Source of the DNA: an uncultured Lachnospiraceae bacterium
GTDB taxonomy: Bacteria > Bacillota > Clostridia > Lachnospirales > Lachnospiraceae
DNA: 64,000 nucleotides
Assembly: GCA_910586015.1 (NCBI GenBank)
Contig: CAJUGJ010000011.1
Location: forward strand, 1-64,000
Direction of reading: 5' to 3'
Position numbers and translations under genes: made by a program. The stretch's first letter is position 1. Every line of letters starts with the position of its first letter. Below are positions 16,698 to 24,738 of this stretch, one piece after another. The notes beneath the pieces are model-generated. The model was not told the DNA's origin. It made no database searches and worked only from the letters and a program-made list of their open reading frames with translations.

Positions 16698-18107
16698 TTA
16701 TTCTATCATAAAATAATGTTCTTTTAAATAATTATATATATCTGGCAAGACTAATCTTTTTATCTTCTCATAATTTTTCTCTTTCATACATTTTCGAACC
16801 AAAGAGGCACTAATTACTTCATCTTCTACCCCCCCCCTAATCTTTTTTCTAGGTATTTCATAAAATGATATTCCAAATTTAGGTAAAATTCTTTCCATCT
16901 CTCTATTATATTGTTCCGTAAATGGATCTTTTGGTTCTTCTCCAACAAATCGTACTGATATATTAAATTCTTTTGCAATTACTCCTGCAAATAACTCCAA
17001 ATCATCTGTTGCATCTAAATTTACATTTGGATGCTCTTCTTTTTCAAAATAACCAGGTAATGTTTCTGTAGAAATAATATATCTTCCACTTGGAATTACT
17101 ATAACATTTTCCAAGTCAGAAACACCGATCTTTACCATTTCAAATCTATCCTTAAATGAAAAAAATGATTTATCTTCCTCTACTACAAATATATATAACA
17201 CATCTAATCTTTTTTTTGCTTCCTCTATCAGATATCTATGACCTAAAGTAAATGGATTACAATTCATAACAATCGTACCTGCTTTATTTATATTCGATAT
17301 TTTATATTTTTTAATAGAAGTAATCCATTCTTTAAACTCTTCTGGTATTATAGTATTATTTGTATTATCTCTTCCAAATAATTTTTTTCTTTCTTCTTTT
17401 ATATTTGGTGTATTTTCTTTTAAAAGTTCTTCTTGTATACAAACTTGGTACATTTCATCTGCTATATACTTTGTTACTACTTTATCACAGTGCAAAAGTG
17501 TATCATATATATGATTTTGTAAGTCTGAAACTTTTTGATATGCCTTTATTACACTATGAACTTTAATACCATTTTGTGTAAATATTGTTCTATCATTACA
17601 AAATATTAAAATAATATCTCCTGTTTTATATACATTACTTCGTATAGAATAATTCATTCCTAACCAGCTAAAAGCACAATTTTTAATATAGTAATTTATA
17701 TTTATCTTTTTTCTTAATATACTACCTATTGAATTTTTATCTTCTACATAATTTCCTCTGATAACACAGGGACCAAATAAATATAGCATATGTTTAAAGG
17801 TTTTTGGATTACCTACTGTATAACGTTCATTCTGTATAATATTTATGTACTTACCAGAATAATCTTTATTTTGGATAAAACCATTTTTAATAATAGTTTC
17901 AGTGCTATTTTTTAATTCAAAAAGCATTTCATCATTAATATATTCTCTATCCCATGTTATCCTTTTAGTTATATTTTCAGAAAAAGTTTGTAAAAGTTGT
18001 TCTCGATCACTTTTTGATAAATCAAATACTATACAATATATTCCTTTTTCTTGTAATTTTGGTATAATATTATAGGTAATATCAATCTCAACTGCTCTCT
18101 TTTGCAC
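16698..18107 (-). CDS. CitC-like nucleotidyltransferase, probable 3' part of a split gene
   Basis: 469 residues from a GTG at 18107. Residues 1-230 form an unrecognised domain (LFGPCVIRGNYVED near 110-123). The C-terminal half is a HIGH-superfamily nucleotidyltransferase like that of citrate lyase ligase: NPFTLGH at 284-290 and ISASLVR at 432-438 are the nucleotide-binding motifs. Two oddities stand out. The reading frame runs upstream without a stop through 30 further codons to the TGA that ends the CBS gene at 18198-18200, so the two may be one broken gene; the GTG has only a weak AAAGAG site. A run of nine G encodes residues 424-427. Substrate is unknown; a CDP-alcohol product is possible from context. 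Confidence 0.65.
   Translation of the reverse strand: MQKRAVEIDITYNIIPKLQEKGIYCIVFDLSKSDREQLLQTFSENITKRITWDREYINDEMLFELKNSTETIIKNGFIQNKDYSGKYINIIQNERYTVGNPKTFKHMLYLFGPCVIRGNYVEDKNSIGSILRKKININYYIKNCAFSWLGMNYSIRSNVYKTGDIILIFCNDRTIFTQNGIKVHSVIKAYQKVSDLQNHIYDTLLHCDKVVTKYIADEMYQVCIQEELLKENTPNIKEERKKLFGRDNTNNTIIPEEFKEWITSIKKYKISNINKAGTIVMNCNPFTLGHRYLIEEAKKRLDVLYIFVVEEDKSFFSFKDRFEMVKIGVSDLENVIVIPSGRYIISTETLPGYFEKEEHPNVNLDATDDLELFAGVIAKEFNISVRFVGEEPKDPFTEQYNREMERILPKFGISFYEIPRKKIRGGVEDEVISASLVRKCMKEKNYEKIKRLVLPDIYNYLKEHYFMIE
16829..16837 (-). repeat. Nine-G homopolymer in the nucleotidyltransferase gene
   Basis: The minus strand reads AGG GGG GGG GTA in frame. I noticed no comparable run elsewhere in this AT-rich window. 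A gain or loss of one G would frameshift the gene just before the ISASLVR nucleotide-binding motif. Confidence 0.9.
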
Positions 18108-18197
18108 TATATACTCTTTACATTTTATATAATCAAGTGCTAAAATAGGAATTTTTCTATTTTTTACAGTAATATAAGGATTTTCTAAAAAACAGAA

Positions 18198-19040
18198 TCA
18201 TGAAAAAATACATTCGATTTCTTCTTCCAATTTACCTAAATACTCATAACAGTTGTATTCTTTATTCCAACTGAATTGTTTTAAATCTAATTTATAAATT
18301 ATTGCACTGCAATGTTTAATATTTTCATATAACAAATTACGATAAGTTGGTACTATGCCAATTTTATCATACATCTTAGTTCTATCTTGAAGAATTTTTT
18401 CTGCTTCTTTTAGATTAGTATAGTTCCATGTAATATATTCCAAATTGTACTTTTTATAAAAAATCTCTCTTACTTTCATACCTTCAAAAGAAAAATCACA
18501 AAAATAGCTATCTTTTTGTTTACTAAACATTTCTATTGTAAATGTACTTACAGAAAAAATTTGGCTTTTAGGATATTCTAAAAGAATATCCCTAAAACCC
18601 TCTTCTACAATAAAAATAACTTTTTTATAATGACTATTCCAAAAAATACTTTCTTCTATAATTTCTCTGATTATATTAAGAGAAACTAAATATTCTGTTT
18701 TATTATCGTTATATGTAATATATTCTTTTATCAAGCTACTGTTATGATCGACAATGGGAATAGATAAAATATCTGGTCTTTCTTTTAATACTTTAATGGC
18801 TTCCTCTTCACATCCTACCTCTACTCTAGTAAATTTTTTATTTATTAATTCTGCTCCTTTTAGTTGATTTCGTCTAAAATCACCTAAAGTAATGACACCA
18901 AGAAGTTTATCTGTACTTCCATTATATACTACATAAATAGTTGTATATGGGTTTTTATAAAATATATTATAGAGGATAGAAGTATTAACTTCTTTTTCTT
19001 CCAATAATATCATATCTTCTTTTTCATGAATTCTATACAT
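18198..19040 (-). CDS. CBS-domain protein, probable 5' part of a split gene
   Basis: 280 residues. The first 115 look like a pair of CBS repeats (YVVYNGSTDKLLGVITLGDFR, then LSIPIVDHNSSLIKEYI), which bind adenosyl ligands or regulate enzymes. The rest is an unrecognised alpha/beta region. CBS modules are joined to nucleotidyltransferases in the PtmE family of flagellin-glycan enzymes. Here the TGA stop is followed in the same frame by 30 open codons and then by the CitC-like nucleotidyltransferase, so the two look like one 780-residue protein interrupted once. No ribosome binding site for a separate downstream gene is convincing. Confidence 0.65.
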   Translation of the reverse strand: MYRIHEKEDMILLEEKEVNTSILYNIFYKNPYTTIYVVYNGSTDKLLGVITLGDFRRNQLKGAELINKKFTRVEVGCEEEAIKVLKERPDILSIPIVDHNSSLIKEYITYNDNKTEYLVSLNIIREIIEESIFWNSHYKKVIFIVEEGFRDILLEYPKSQIFSVSTFTIEMFSKQKDSYFCDFSFEGMKVREIFYKKYNLEYITWNYTNLKEAEKILQDRTKMYDKIGIVPTYRNLLYENIKHCSAIIYKLDLKQFSWNKEYNCYEYLGKLEEEIECIFS

Positions 19041-19087
19041 TTGGCTTCTCCTATTACTTCATCTGTAAATTTGTCATATTTTTATTA

Positions 19088-20326
19088 TTATTTTATAATA
19101 TTTATAATATCAGAATATAACTTCTTAGAAGCTAACTCGTTTGTTGATCCAAAAATCTTTTCCTTTAAATAAAGTCTTTGTTCTTCCCATTCTTGTTTGT
19201 ATTCGAAGCCTTGGTTAATAGCAGCAAAAAGTTCTTCCATTGTTTCTGCCTTTTTTCCCGGTGTGATCTTATTATAATCAAAGTAAAACTTTCTAGAATG
19301 TGTAAGATATTCCTCTTTATCATAATCAAAAAATACAAGTGGTCGATTAAGATATAAATAATCAAAAAAAATGGAAGAATAATCTGTTATGAGCATATCA
19401 GCCTTTTTTAAAAAAATGTAAGGATCATCTTCGGAATGTAAAACAATTATAGGACTTTTTTCCTTCTCTAATTCATGAAATTTTTTTTCTAACTTTGACT
19501 TTGGATGTAATTTAACACACAGTAAATACTTATTTTCCAATAAATATCTATTTAATCTTTCAAAAGATATGATATGGAAAAATTTTTCTTCACTATCGCG
19601 AAAAGTAGGCATATAAAAAATAATCTTTTCAAATTTTTCCTGTTGATAAATTTTGAAAAGCCTCTTTTCATCTTGTATTTCTTGTTTTGTTTTAAGATTA
19701 GAAATCTTTTCTGACAATAAACTATCATTTCTTGGATAACCAGAAGTTAAAACTCTTTTTGTACCAAATGCTGAAGAAAAAATAGAAATTAATTTTTTAG
19801 AAGTAGTCAATATATAATGAGAGGGTTTTTCATCTGTCATACGGCGAAGAGCATATCTCCAGCGATCACTCCACTTTTTTGAATTTCTCACCTGATCAAA
19901 ACAGTTATCTTTTTGTATTTTTTTCAATGGAATTCCATGCCATAAATTGATTTTAACTGCTCCTCCAGAAAGCCAAAAACTAATGTCTTTAGAATAGTTA
20001 TCAAATATATAAACTTTTCCTCTTAAACAGCACCAAATCCCTTTTAAACTATACCTATAATATACTTCATATCCATTTTTTCTAAGCAGTTTTACAATCT
20101 CTTTTTGTTTTGTAATCCAAACGGCACGAATCCCACCATTTTTTCTGTCTTTATGAAATTGGTTGCAATATAAATAAAAATATTTTGGATTGTCAGCGAA
20201 TCGATTTCCAAAAGTACTTCCAAATAACCAAAGTTTTGGATTTCTAGGAATTAGGAAGGATAGAAAATAAATTGGTATCAAAAATAACTGCATCCAATAA
20301 CTTAAACCAAGCTTTACTGAACTCAT
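19088..20326 (-). CDS. CDP-glycerol glycerophosphotransferase family protein (TagF-like)
   Basis: This family transfers a polyol phosphate from a CDP-linked donor to a glycan or teichoic acid chain. The 412-residue protein has an N-terminal hydrophobic segment that probably holds it at the membrane, then NLWHGIPLKKI, YMPTFRD, KLHPKS and DMLITDYSSIFFDYL, the ordered motifs of the family. It lies between the NeuB-cupin gene and the CBS/nucleotidyltransferase pair. Together with a nucleotidyltransferase next to it this suggests a phosphate-linked decoration. Whether the donor is CDP-glycerol, CDP-ribitol or another is not known. Confidence 0.85.
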   Translation of the reverse strand: MSSVKLGLSYWMQLFLIPIYFLSFLIPRNPKLWLFGSTFGNRFADNPKYFYLYCNQFHKDRKNGGIRAVWITKQKEIVKLLRKNGYEVYYRYSLKGIWCCLRGKVYIFDNYSKDISFWLSGGAVKINLWHGIPLKKIQKDNCFDQVRNSKKWSDRWRYALRRMTDEKPSHYILTTSKKLISIFSSAFGTKRVLTSGYPRNDSLLSEKISNLKTKQEIQDEKRLFKIYQQEKFEKIIFYMPTFRDSEEKFFHIISFERLNRYLLENKYLLCVKLHPKSKLEKKFHELEKEKSPIIVLHSEDDPYIFLKKADMLITDYSSIFFDYLYLNRPLVFFDYDKEEYLTHSRKFYFDYNKITPGKKAETMEELFAAINQGFEYKQEWEEQRLYLKEKIFGSTNELASKKLYSDIINIIK

Positions 20327-20363
20327 ATCCTTCCTCCACTCTTATAGTTCATTTTCTTTTGTA

Positions 20364-21863
20364 TTACCATTTTCTTAAATATGTTTTTCTCTCTATTGGA
20401 TCTAGCTTGCTAATCTTTGGATCTTCATAGTAAGAATCATTTTTTACATGAGTAGTTGAAACTTCTTCAAAAATGGCTCCATTTAAGGACGAAAAAGCAT
20501 GTTTTTCTCCTCTTAAAACGGTTTGGATATCTCCTGCCTTCATTGGATGAACTCCATCACTCATTTCTACCTGTAAATCCCCATATAAAAGCTGAAAGGT
20601 TTCTTCTTTTACTTTATGAATATGTAAAGGATGTTTTTGTCCTGGTAGAACAATAATTAATTTTTTACAGTATTCTCGATTGATCACATTGATAATGATT
20701 GCTCCAAACTGTCTAAAATGCTGCATTCCATAGTGATGAGAAAGTTCTACTTCAAAACTTTCTCCTAGTGCTATTCCTGCTTCATATAGCATACCTTTTG
20801 CATCATGAATTACACTTCTAGCTAAATTGATATCACTAATTTTTCTTTTTTCATGGAGTTCTTCATTTTTGTTGTAATCTTTACTTGCAACTGTCCCTTC
20901 CTGAAATTCACCACTACTCATTTGTCTTTCATGACATGGCATTGCAAAAAATACATCTTCTGCGGTTAATTGTGTTCCCGCTTTTACATCGTGTTTTAAA
21001 TAGACTCCCCTCATCAAAGAATTTAAAGAATCTATTTCTTCTTGGCTTACATATTTTGTATTTTCTTTTTTCATCTGACACATATTTTTTGCATTTAATA
21101 CTGCTTCCACCCATCGTTCTGCCTGTTCTGGATTCATAGAGTACGCATTTAAACGAATCGTCTCTGTTGGAAGTCCTACATGTCGCTCTAAAATTCTTGC
21201 ACCCTTTGCAATAGCAAGCATCGGAATTGTATTATCATTTGGATCTTCATGTCCAGAATACCCAATTGTAACTTCTGGATATCTTCGATTCATTCGATCA
21301 ATAAAATCTAGTTGTAAATGTTCCATTGGAGCTGGATATTCTGCTATACAATGCAAAAATGCAAATTGAATTTTTCGGTGAGTAAAAAAGTTATAAATTT
21401 TATCAATATCAGAAAGTGTTTTTCCTCCTGTAGAAATGATAAGTGGTTTGTATGTTGCTGATACAGCATTTAAAAGTGGCCAGTCTAAGGAACTACAGCT
21501 TGCTATTTTTAAAATATCAATACCCTGATCCATACACCATTCCACACTACTTTCGTCAAATGGTGTAACAATTGTTATCATTCCTTCTTCTCTAATCGCC
21601 TCTACAATTTGAGAAAATTGATCATAATTCAGACGGGTACTTAAAAACCGTTCTACGTGTTTGACATCTTTGCGTCCTATATAATCTGGATGAATAAATG
21701 TATCCAAGTTGCGGTATTGCAGTTTAACTGCTGCTTTGATATTATATTTTCTAGCGATTCTTCCCATTGCGTGTACTATGTCAATGCCATGTTCTACGCT
21801 TCCCTGATGACTATTTGCCATCTCGAAAATAAATAAATCATCAAACAGATTCCCTTCTGACAT
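20364..21863 (-). CDS. Nonulosonic acid synthase with SAF and cupin domains (NeuB family)
   Basis: NeuB enzymes condense an amino-hexose derivative with phosphoenolpyruvate to make sialic, legionaminic or pseudaminic acid. In this 499-residue protein residues 1-280 are the TIM barrel (EMANSHQGS, KLQYRN, IASCSS, GYSGHED, ERHVGL), followed by the SAF antifreeze-like domain at about 290-345 (RGVYLKHDVKAG). The last 100 residues add a cupin (PLHIHKVKEETFQLLYG), not part of ordinary NeuB. AGGAGG precedes the ATG. Downstream of neuA and maf, it should feed the flagellin glycan. Which acid is made cannot be told from the sequence. Confidence 0.88.
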   Translation of the reverse strand: MSEGNLFDDLFIFEMANSHQGSVEHGIDIVHAMGRIARKYNIKAAVKLQYRNLDTFIHPDYIGRKDVKHVERFLSTRLNYDQFSQIVEAIREEGMITIVTPFDESSVEWCMDQGIDILKIASCSSLDWPLLNAVSATYKPLIISTGGKTLSDIDKIYNFFTHRKIQFAFLHCIAEYPAPMEHLQLDFIDRMNRRYPEVTIGYSGHEDPNDNTIPMLAIAKGARILERHVGLPTETIRLNAYSMNPEQAERWVEAVLNAKNMCQMKKENTKYVSQEEIDSLNSLMRGVYLKHDVKAGTQLTAEDVFFAMPCHERQMSSGEFQEGTVASKDYNKNEELHEKRKISDINLARSVIHDAKGMLYEAGIALGESFEVELSHHYGMQHFRQFGAIIINVINREYCKKLIIVLPGQKHPLHIHKVKEETFQLLYGDLQVEMSDGVHPMKAGDIQTVLRGEKHAFSSLNGAIFEEVSTTHVKNDSYYEDPKISKLDPIERKTYLRKW

Positions 21864-21898
21864 TCTATTTTCCTCCTCAAATTTTCTTTGGCATTTTT

Positions 21899-23659
21899 TT
21901 ATACTTCCAATAATAACTGCTGCATCGTTGTCAATTTCATTCCTTTTATTTTTACTCCTCCCTCTGTAGCATCTAAAATTGGAATTTTATTTTCTAAACA
22001 AATTCGTTGTTCTATCCATTCTCGATACATATCCATACTTCTATTGGTTAGAACTAAATTTCCATAGATATCTTTTACTTTTCGTAAATCTTTGGTATCT
22101 ATAATCGTTCTTCCGGAAGTACCTTCTGCATGAGCAAATCCTTCTGGATAAGATAGATCTAATCCTAAAAAAATAATTCTTTTACATTGTAATGTGAGTC
22201 CTAAATCTAATGCGGTAGTGCTTACTGAACCTCCTGTCTGTACCAGTGGAAATCCACATTCCTTTGCATATTCTTCTGCTTGAGAAAATCCTTTTTGACA
22301 GACAATATATTTTTCTCCTTGATACTTTTCTGCAAAACCATAATATGCTGTTGAAAGGTAAAGGATTGGGACAGTTTCATTTTCTACTCCAGCAATTTGA
22401 AATAATACTCTCCGGTTTGCATCTGTTACCAAAACATAATCTGGACGGATTCCTGCTGTGATTAGCTTTTTAAATACGGTTCCTGTAGCTAATATAAGGC
22501 TTTTTTCTCTTTTATCCTTTTCCCGAAGTTTTTTTAAAGCCATATAATTTTTATCCAGAGAAGGTCCTGCTGCTATAATATACAGATCTTTTCCTGCAAA
22601 TTCAATAGCCAATGAATCAATTGACGCATCTTTTCTAGCAGAGTTTTTTGCAAAGTTACCATCTAAAAGCAGCTTTTGATTTTGAATAGAACTTATTTGA
22701 ATAAAACAATTTTCTAGCCATTTTTTTGTTATCTCAGCAGTTATATTTCTTACAGAAGGCTCAAAAATAATCAATTTTTTTTCTGTACTCAAAAAAGGAG
22801 ATAGTTGTTTTGGTAGTTCCTCTTCTAGTGGTTGATAATAAAGTCTAACTCGTTTACTTTTTAGCATATCAGAAAAATCAGTAACAGACATTGCCATACG
22901 AAGAATAGAGGCATTCGTTTCATATACTGATATTTGGATATATTCACTCTTTTCATAAAAAGCTCGAATGGCATATCCTAATCCTATTCCAAAAATCCCA
23001 TATTCTGATATGGTTTCTTCCAACCATTCCTCCGCTAATAAAAAACCTTCCATAAGTGGAGAAGCATTACTATGTAAATACCATCGTCTATTTTCTTTTT
23101 CTACTGCACAAGTCCAGGCTCCTGAAGAAGTATATTCTAATTGATATTCCCTCTCCTTTTGCTTTGACATTTCAGACTCTAAGATCTTTAAAAGTAAAGA
23201 AAGTTCCTGATATTGTACCTCTGTTACTTCTGTTTCATCTCTAAGTTCATGAATTGCTTTCAGATTCTTATTAAAACATTCTTTTCGCAATTCTTCCAAT
23301 CCCTCTATAATCCCTGAATTTCCTGCCTGTTCTTGTAAAAATAAAAGCCAAGGTTTTATTTGTTGTTCTAATAAGTCTGCCAATAAAATATAGTCTTTTT
23401 GTGTTTGTATTTGCAAAAGTGTTTCTAACATACCTGTCACTTCTGTTATATTGAGCTCTATACCATATTTCTTCCAGTCTTTTATAGAAATAAAAAGTAA
23501 TTCTAAAATTTCTTCTAATTTTCGGTTACATTGAAAAAACAATCTTAATGCTCTGTCGTAATTTAATTTTCTAAAAAAATAAATACATCGCTCTATCAGA
23601 AACAAAAGTTCTTTAATTTTTTCTGTTGTTTTAGAAATTTCTGCATTCTCTTTCATCAT
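21899..23659 (-). CDS. Maf-type flagellin glycosyltransferase (DUF115)
   Basis: Maf proteins link nonulosonic acids to serine or threonine on flagellin in the cytoplasm before export. This 586-residue protein has a helical N-terminal region and a DUF115 core at about 330-560, with AAGPSLDKN, YVLVTDA, TGGSVSTTALDL, FLGLDLSY and ATEGGVKI in order. The starting ATG is doubled, and the second (23656) is better spaced from AGAGGAA. It lies between neuA and neuB. A second Maf protein, encoded at 24739-26595, is only distantly similar, so the two may have different sites or sugars. Confidence 0.85.
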   Translation of the reverse strand: MMKENAEISKTTEKIKELLFLIERCIYFFRKLNYDRALRLFFQCNRKLEEILELLFISIKDWKKYGIELNITEVTGMLETLLQIQTQKDYILLADLLEQQIKPWLLFLQEQAGNSGIIEGLEELRKECFNKNLKAIHELRDETEVTEVQYQELSLLLKILESEMSKQKEREYQLEYTSSGAWTCAVEKENRRWYLHSNASPLMEGFLLAEEWLEETISEYGIFGIGLGYAIRAFYEKSEYIQISVYETNASILRMAMSVTDFSDMLKSKRVRLYYQPLEEELPKQLSPFLSTEKKLIIFEPSVRNITAEITKKWLENCFIQISSIQNQKLLLDGNFAKNSARKDASIDSLAIEFAGKDLYIIAAGPSLDKNYMALKKLREKDKREKSLILATGTVFKKLITAGIRPDYVLVTDANRRVLFQIAGVENETVPILYLSTAYYGFAEKYQGEKYIVCQKGFSQAEEYAKECGFPLVQTGGSVSTTALDLGLTLQCKRIIFLGLDLSYPEGFAHAEGTSGRTIIDTKDLRKVKDIYGNLVLTNRSMDMYREWIEQRICLENKIPILDATEGGVKIKGMKLTTMQQLLLEV

Positions 23660-23664
23660 TTCCT

Positions 23665-24699
23665 CTATTTATGTTCTTCCATTAGTCTGGTTAAATAATT
23701 CATATCCAACATCCGATCATCAATATAATAAGAAGCATTTGGTTTTCCAAAATGAAGCTCATGATAATTTAATCCCCATCGACTTAACTGTTGTCTTGTC
23801 ACTTTGCTCCAATCAATTCCTGTTGTATAGCCTCTTGCTGTATACAAAATAATTTCATTTCCATATTCATATAAACGATTAATTAAATCAATCATTTCCT
23901 GATTTGGTTCTGATTGATCATATTGATTTTTTGGATGTATTTTTGCAATTACGCCATCAATATCGAATACAAACCTTAAACCACCCGAAGCAATTTTTTT
24001 AAAAACTTCTTCTCGTCTTAATTTTTCCTCTGCCTGTTTCCATTCCTCTTCTGTATCAATATCATAAATATCTTCCATTTCATATCCATAAATAACCTTT
24101 CCTGTCATTGATCTTTCTTCTAATATAACACGTGGTCGGATTATATCAATAGAAGCATTCTGGTAATAAGCTTTTGGAAGTTTCTGTCTTGGCATATTAT
24201 AACATTCAGGGATATCTGATACTAATGGTGTAATTTGCTTTTCCCCACTTTTTAACCACATTTTATAAGGAATCTCTTTTGCAACCGTAATACTACGTAT
24301 ACAATCACAATAATTATCTGAAAGCATCCATTCAATCATATTATCGAGATCTTGTATTCTACGAAACGGACAGGTCGGTCTTAAATGTACTATAATATCT
24401 GCTTCATATCCTTCTGTCTTTTTTAACTCGGTTAAAACATGATAAAAAACATCAATATCTGGTGAATTATCTTGTGCATATTTTAAAGGTCTTAAAAAAG
24501 GAACTTCTGCTCCATACGTTTTTGCAATTTCTGCATACTGTTCACTATCTGTACTGACAATCACACGATTAATCCACTTCGATTGTTTTGCATGATCAAT
24601 CGAATAGGCAAGCATTGGCTTACCATTCATTGAACGTATATTTTTATCTGGAACACTTTTAGAACCACTTCTTGCAGGTATAATTGCCAAAATATTCAT
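23665..24699 (-). CDS. CMP-nonulosonic acid cytidylyltransferase fused to a HAD domain (NeuA family)
   Basis: NeuA enzymes activate sialic, legionaminic or pseudaminic acid with CTP. Residues 1-225 are the cytidylyltransferase (IPARSGSKSVPDKN at 7-20, RPTCPFR near 107). Residues 240-344 form a HAD-like domain with FDIDGVIA (245-252), YTARG and a late YIDDRMLD, the three HAD motifs. This fusion suggests a phosphatase or regulatory role within the same pathway. AAAGGA lies upstream of the ATG. It is followed by the first Maf gene and preceded by the second. Confidence 0.87.
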   Translation of the reverse strand: MNILAIIPARSGSKSVPDKNIRSMNGKPMLAYSIDHAKQSKWINRVIVSTDSEQYAEIAKTYGAEVPFLRPLKYAQDNSPDIDVFYHVLTELKKTEGYEADIIVHLRPTCPFRRIQDLDNMIEWMLSDNYCDCIRSITVAKEIPYKMWLKSGEKQITPLVSDIPECYNMPRQKLPKAYYQNASIDIIRPRVILEERSMTGKVIYGYEMEDIYDIDTEEEWKQAEEKLRREEVFKKIASGGLRFVFDIDGVIAKIHPKNQYDQSEPNQEMIDLINRLYEYGNEIILYTARGYTTGIDWSKVTRQQLSRWGLNYHELHFGKPNASYYIDDRMLDMNYLTRLMEEHK

Positions 24700-24738
24700 A
24701 GAGAGCCAATTCCTTTCTTATGTTAATGTTCATTAATT

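Noticed and set aside
18198..18200. Selenocysteine reading of the TGA in the CBS/nucleotidyltransferase frame
   Set aside because: No SECIS-like hairpin is seen just downstream, and the local residues (CIFS then FCFLENP) do not resemble a redox site. A broken gene, readthrough or two genes remain more likely.
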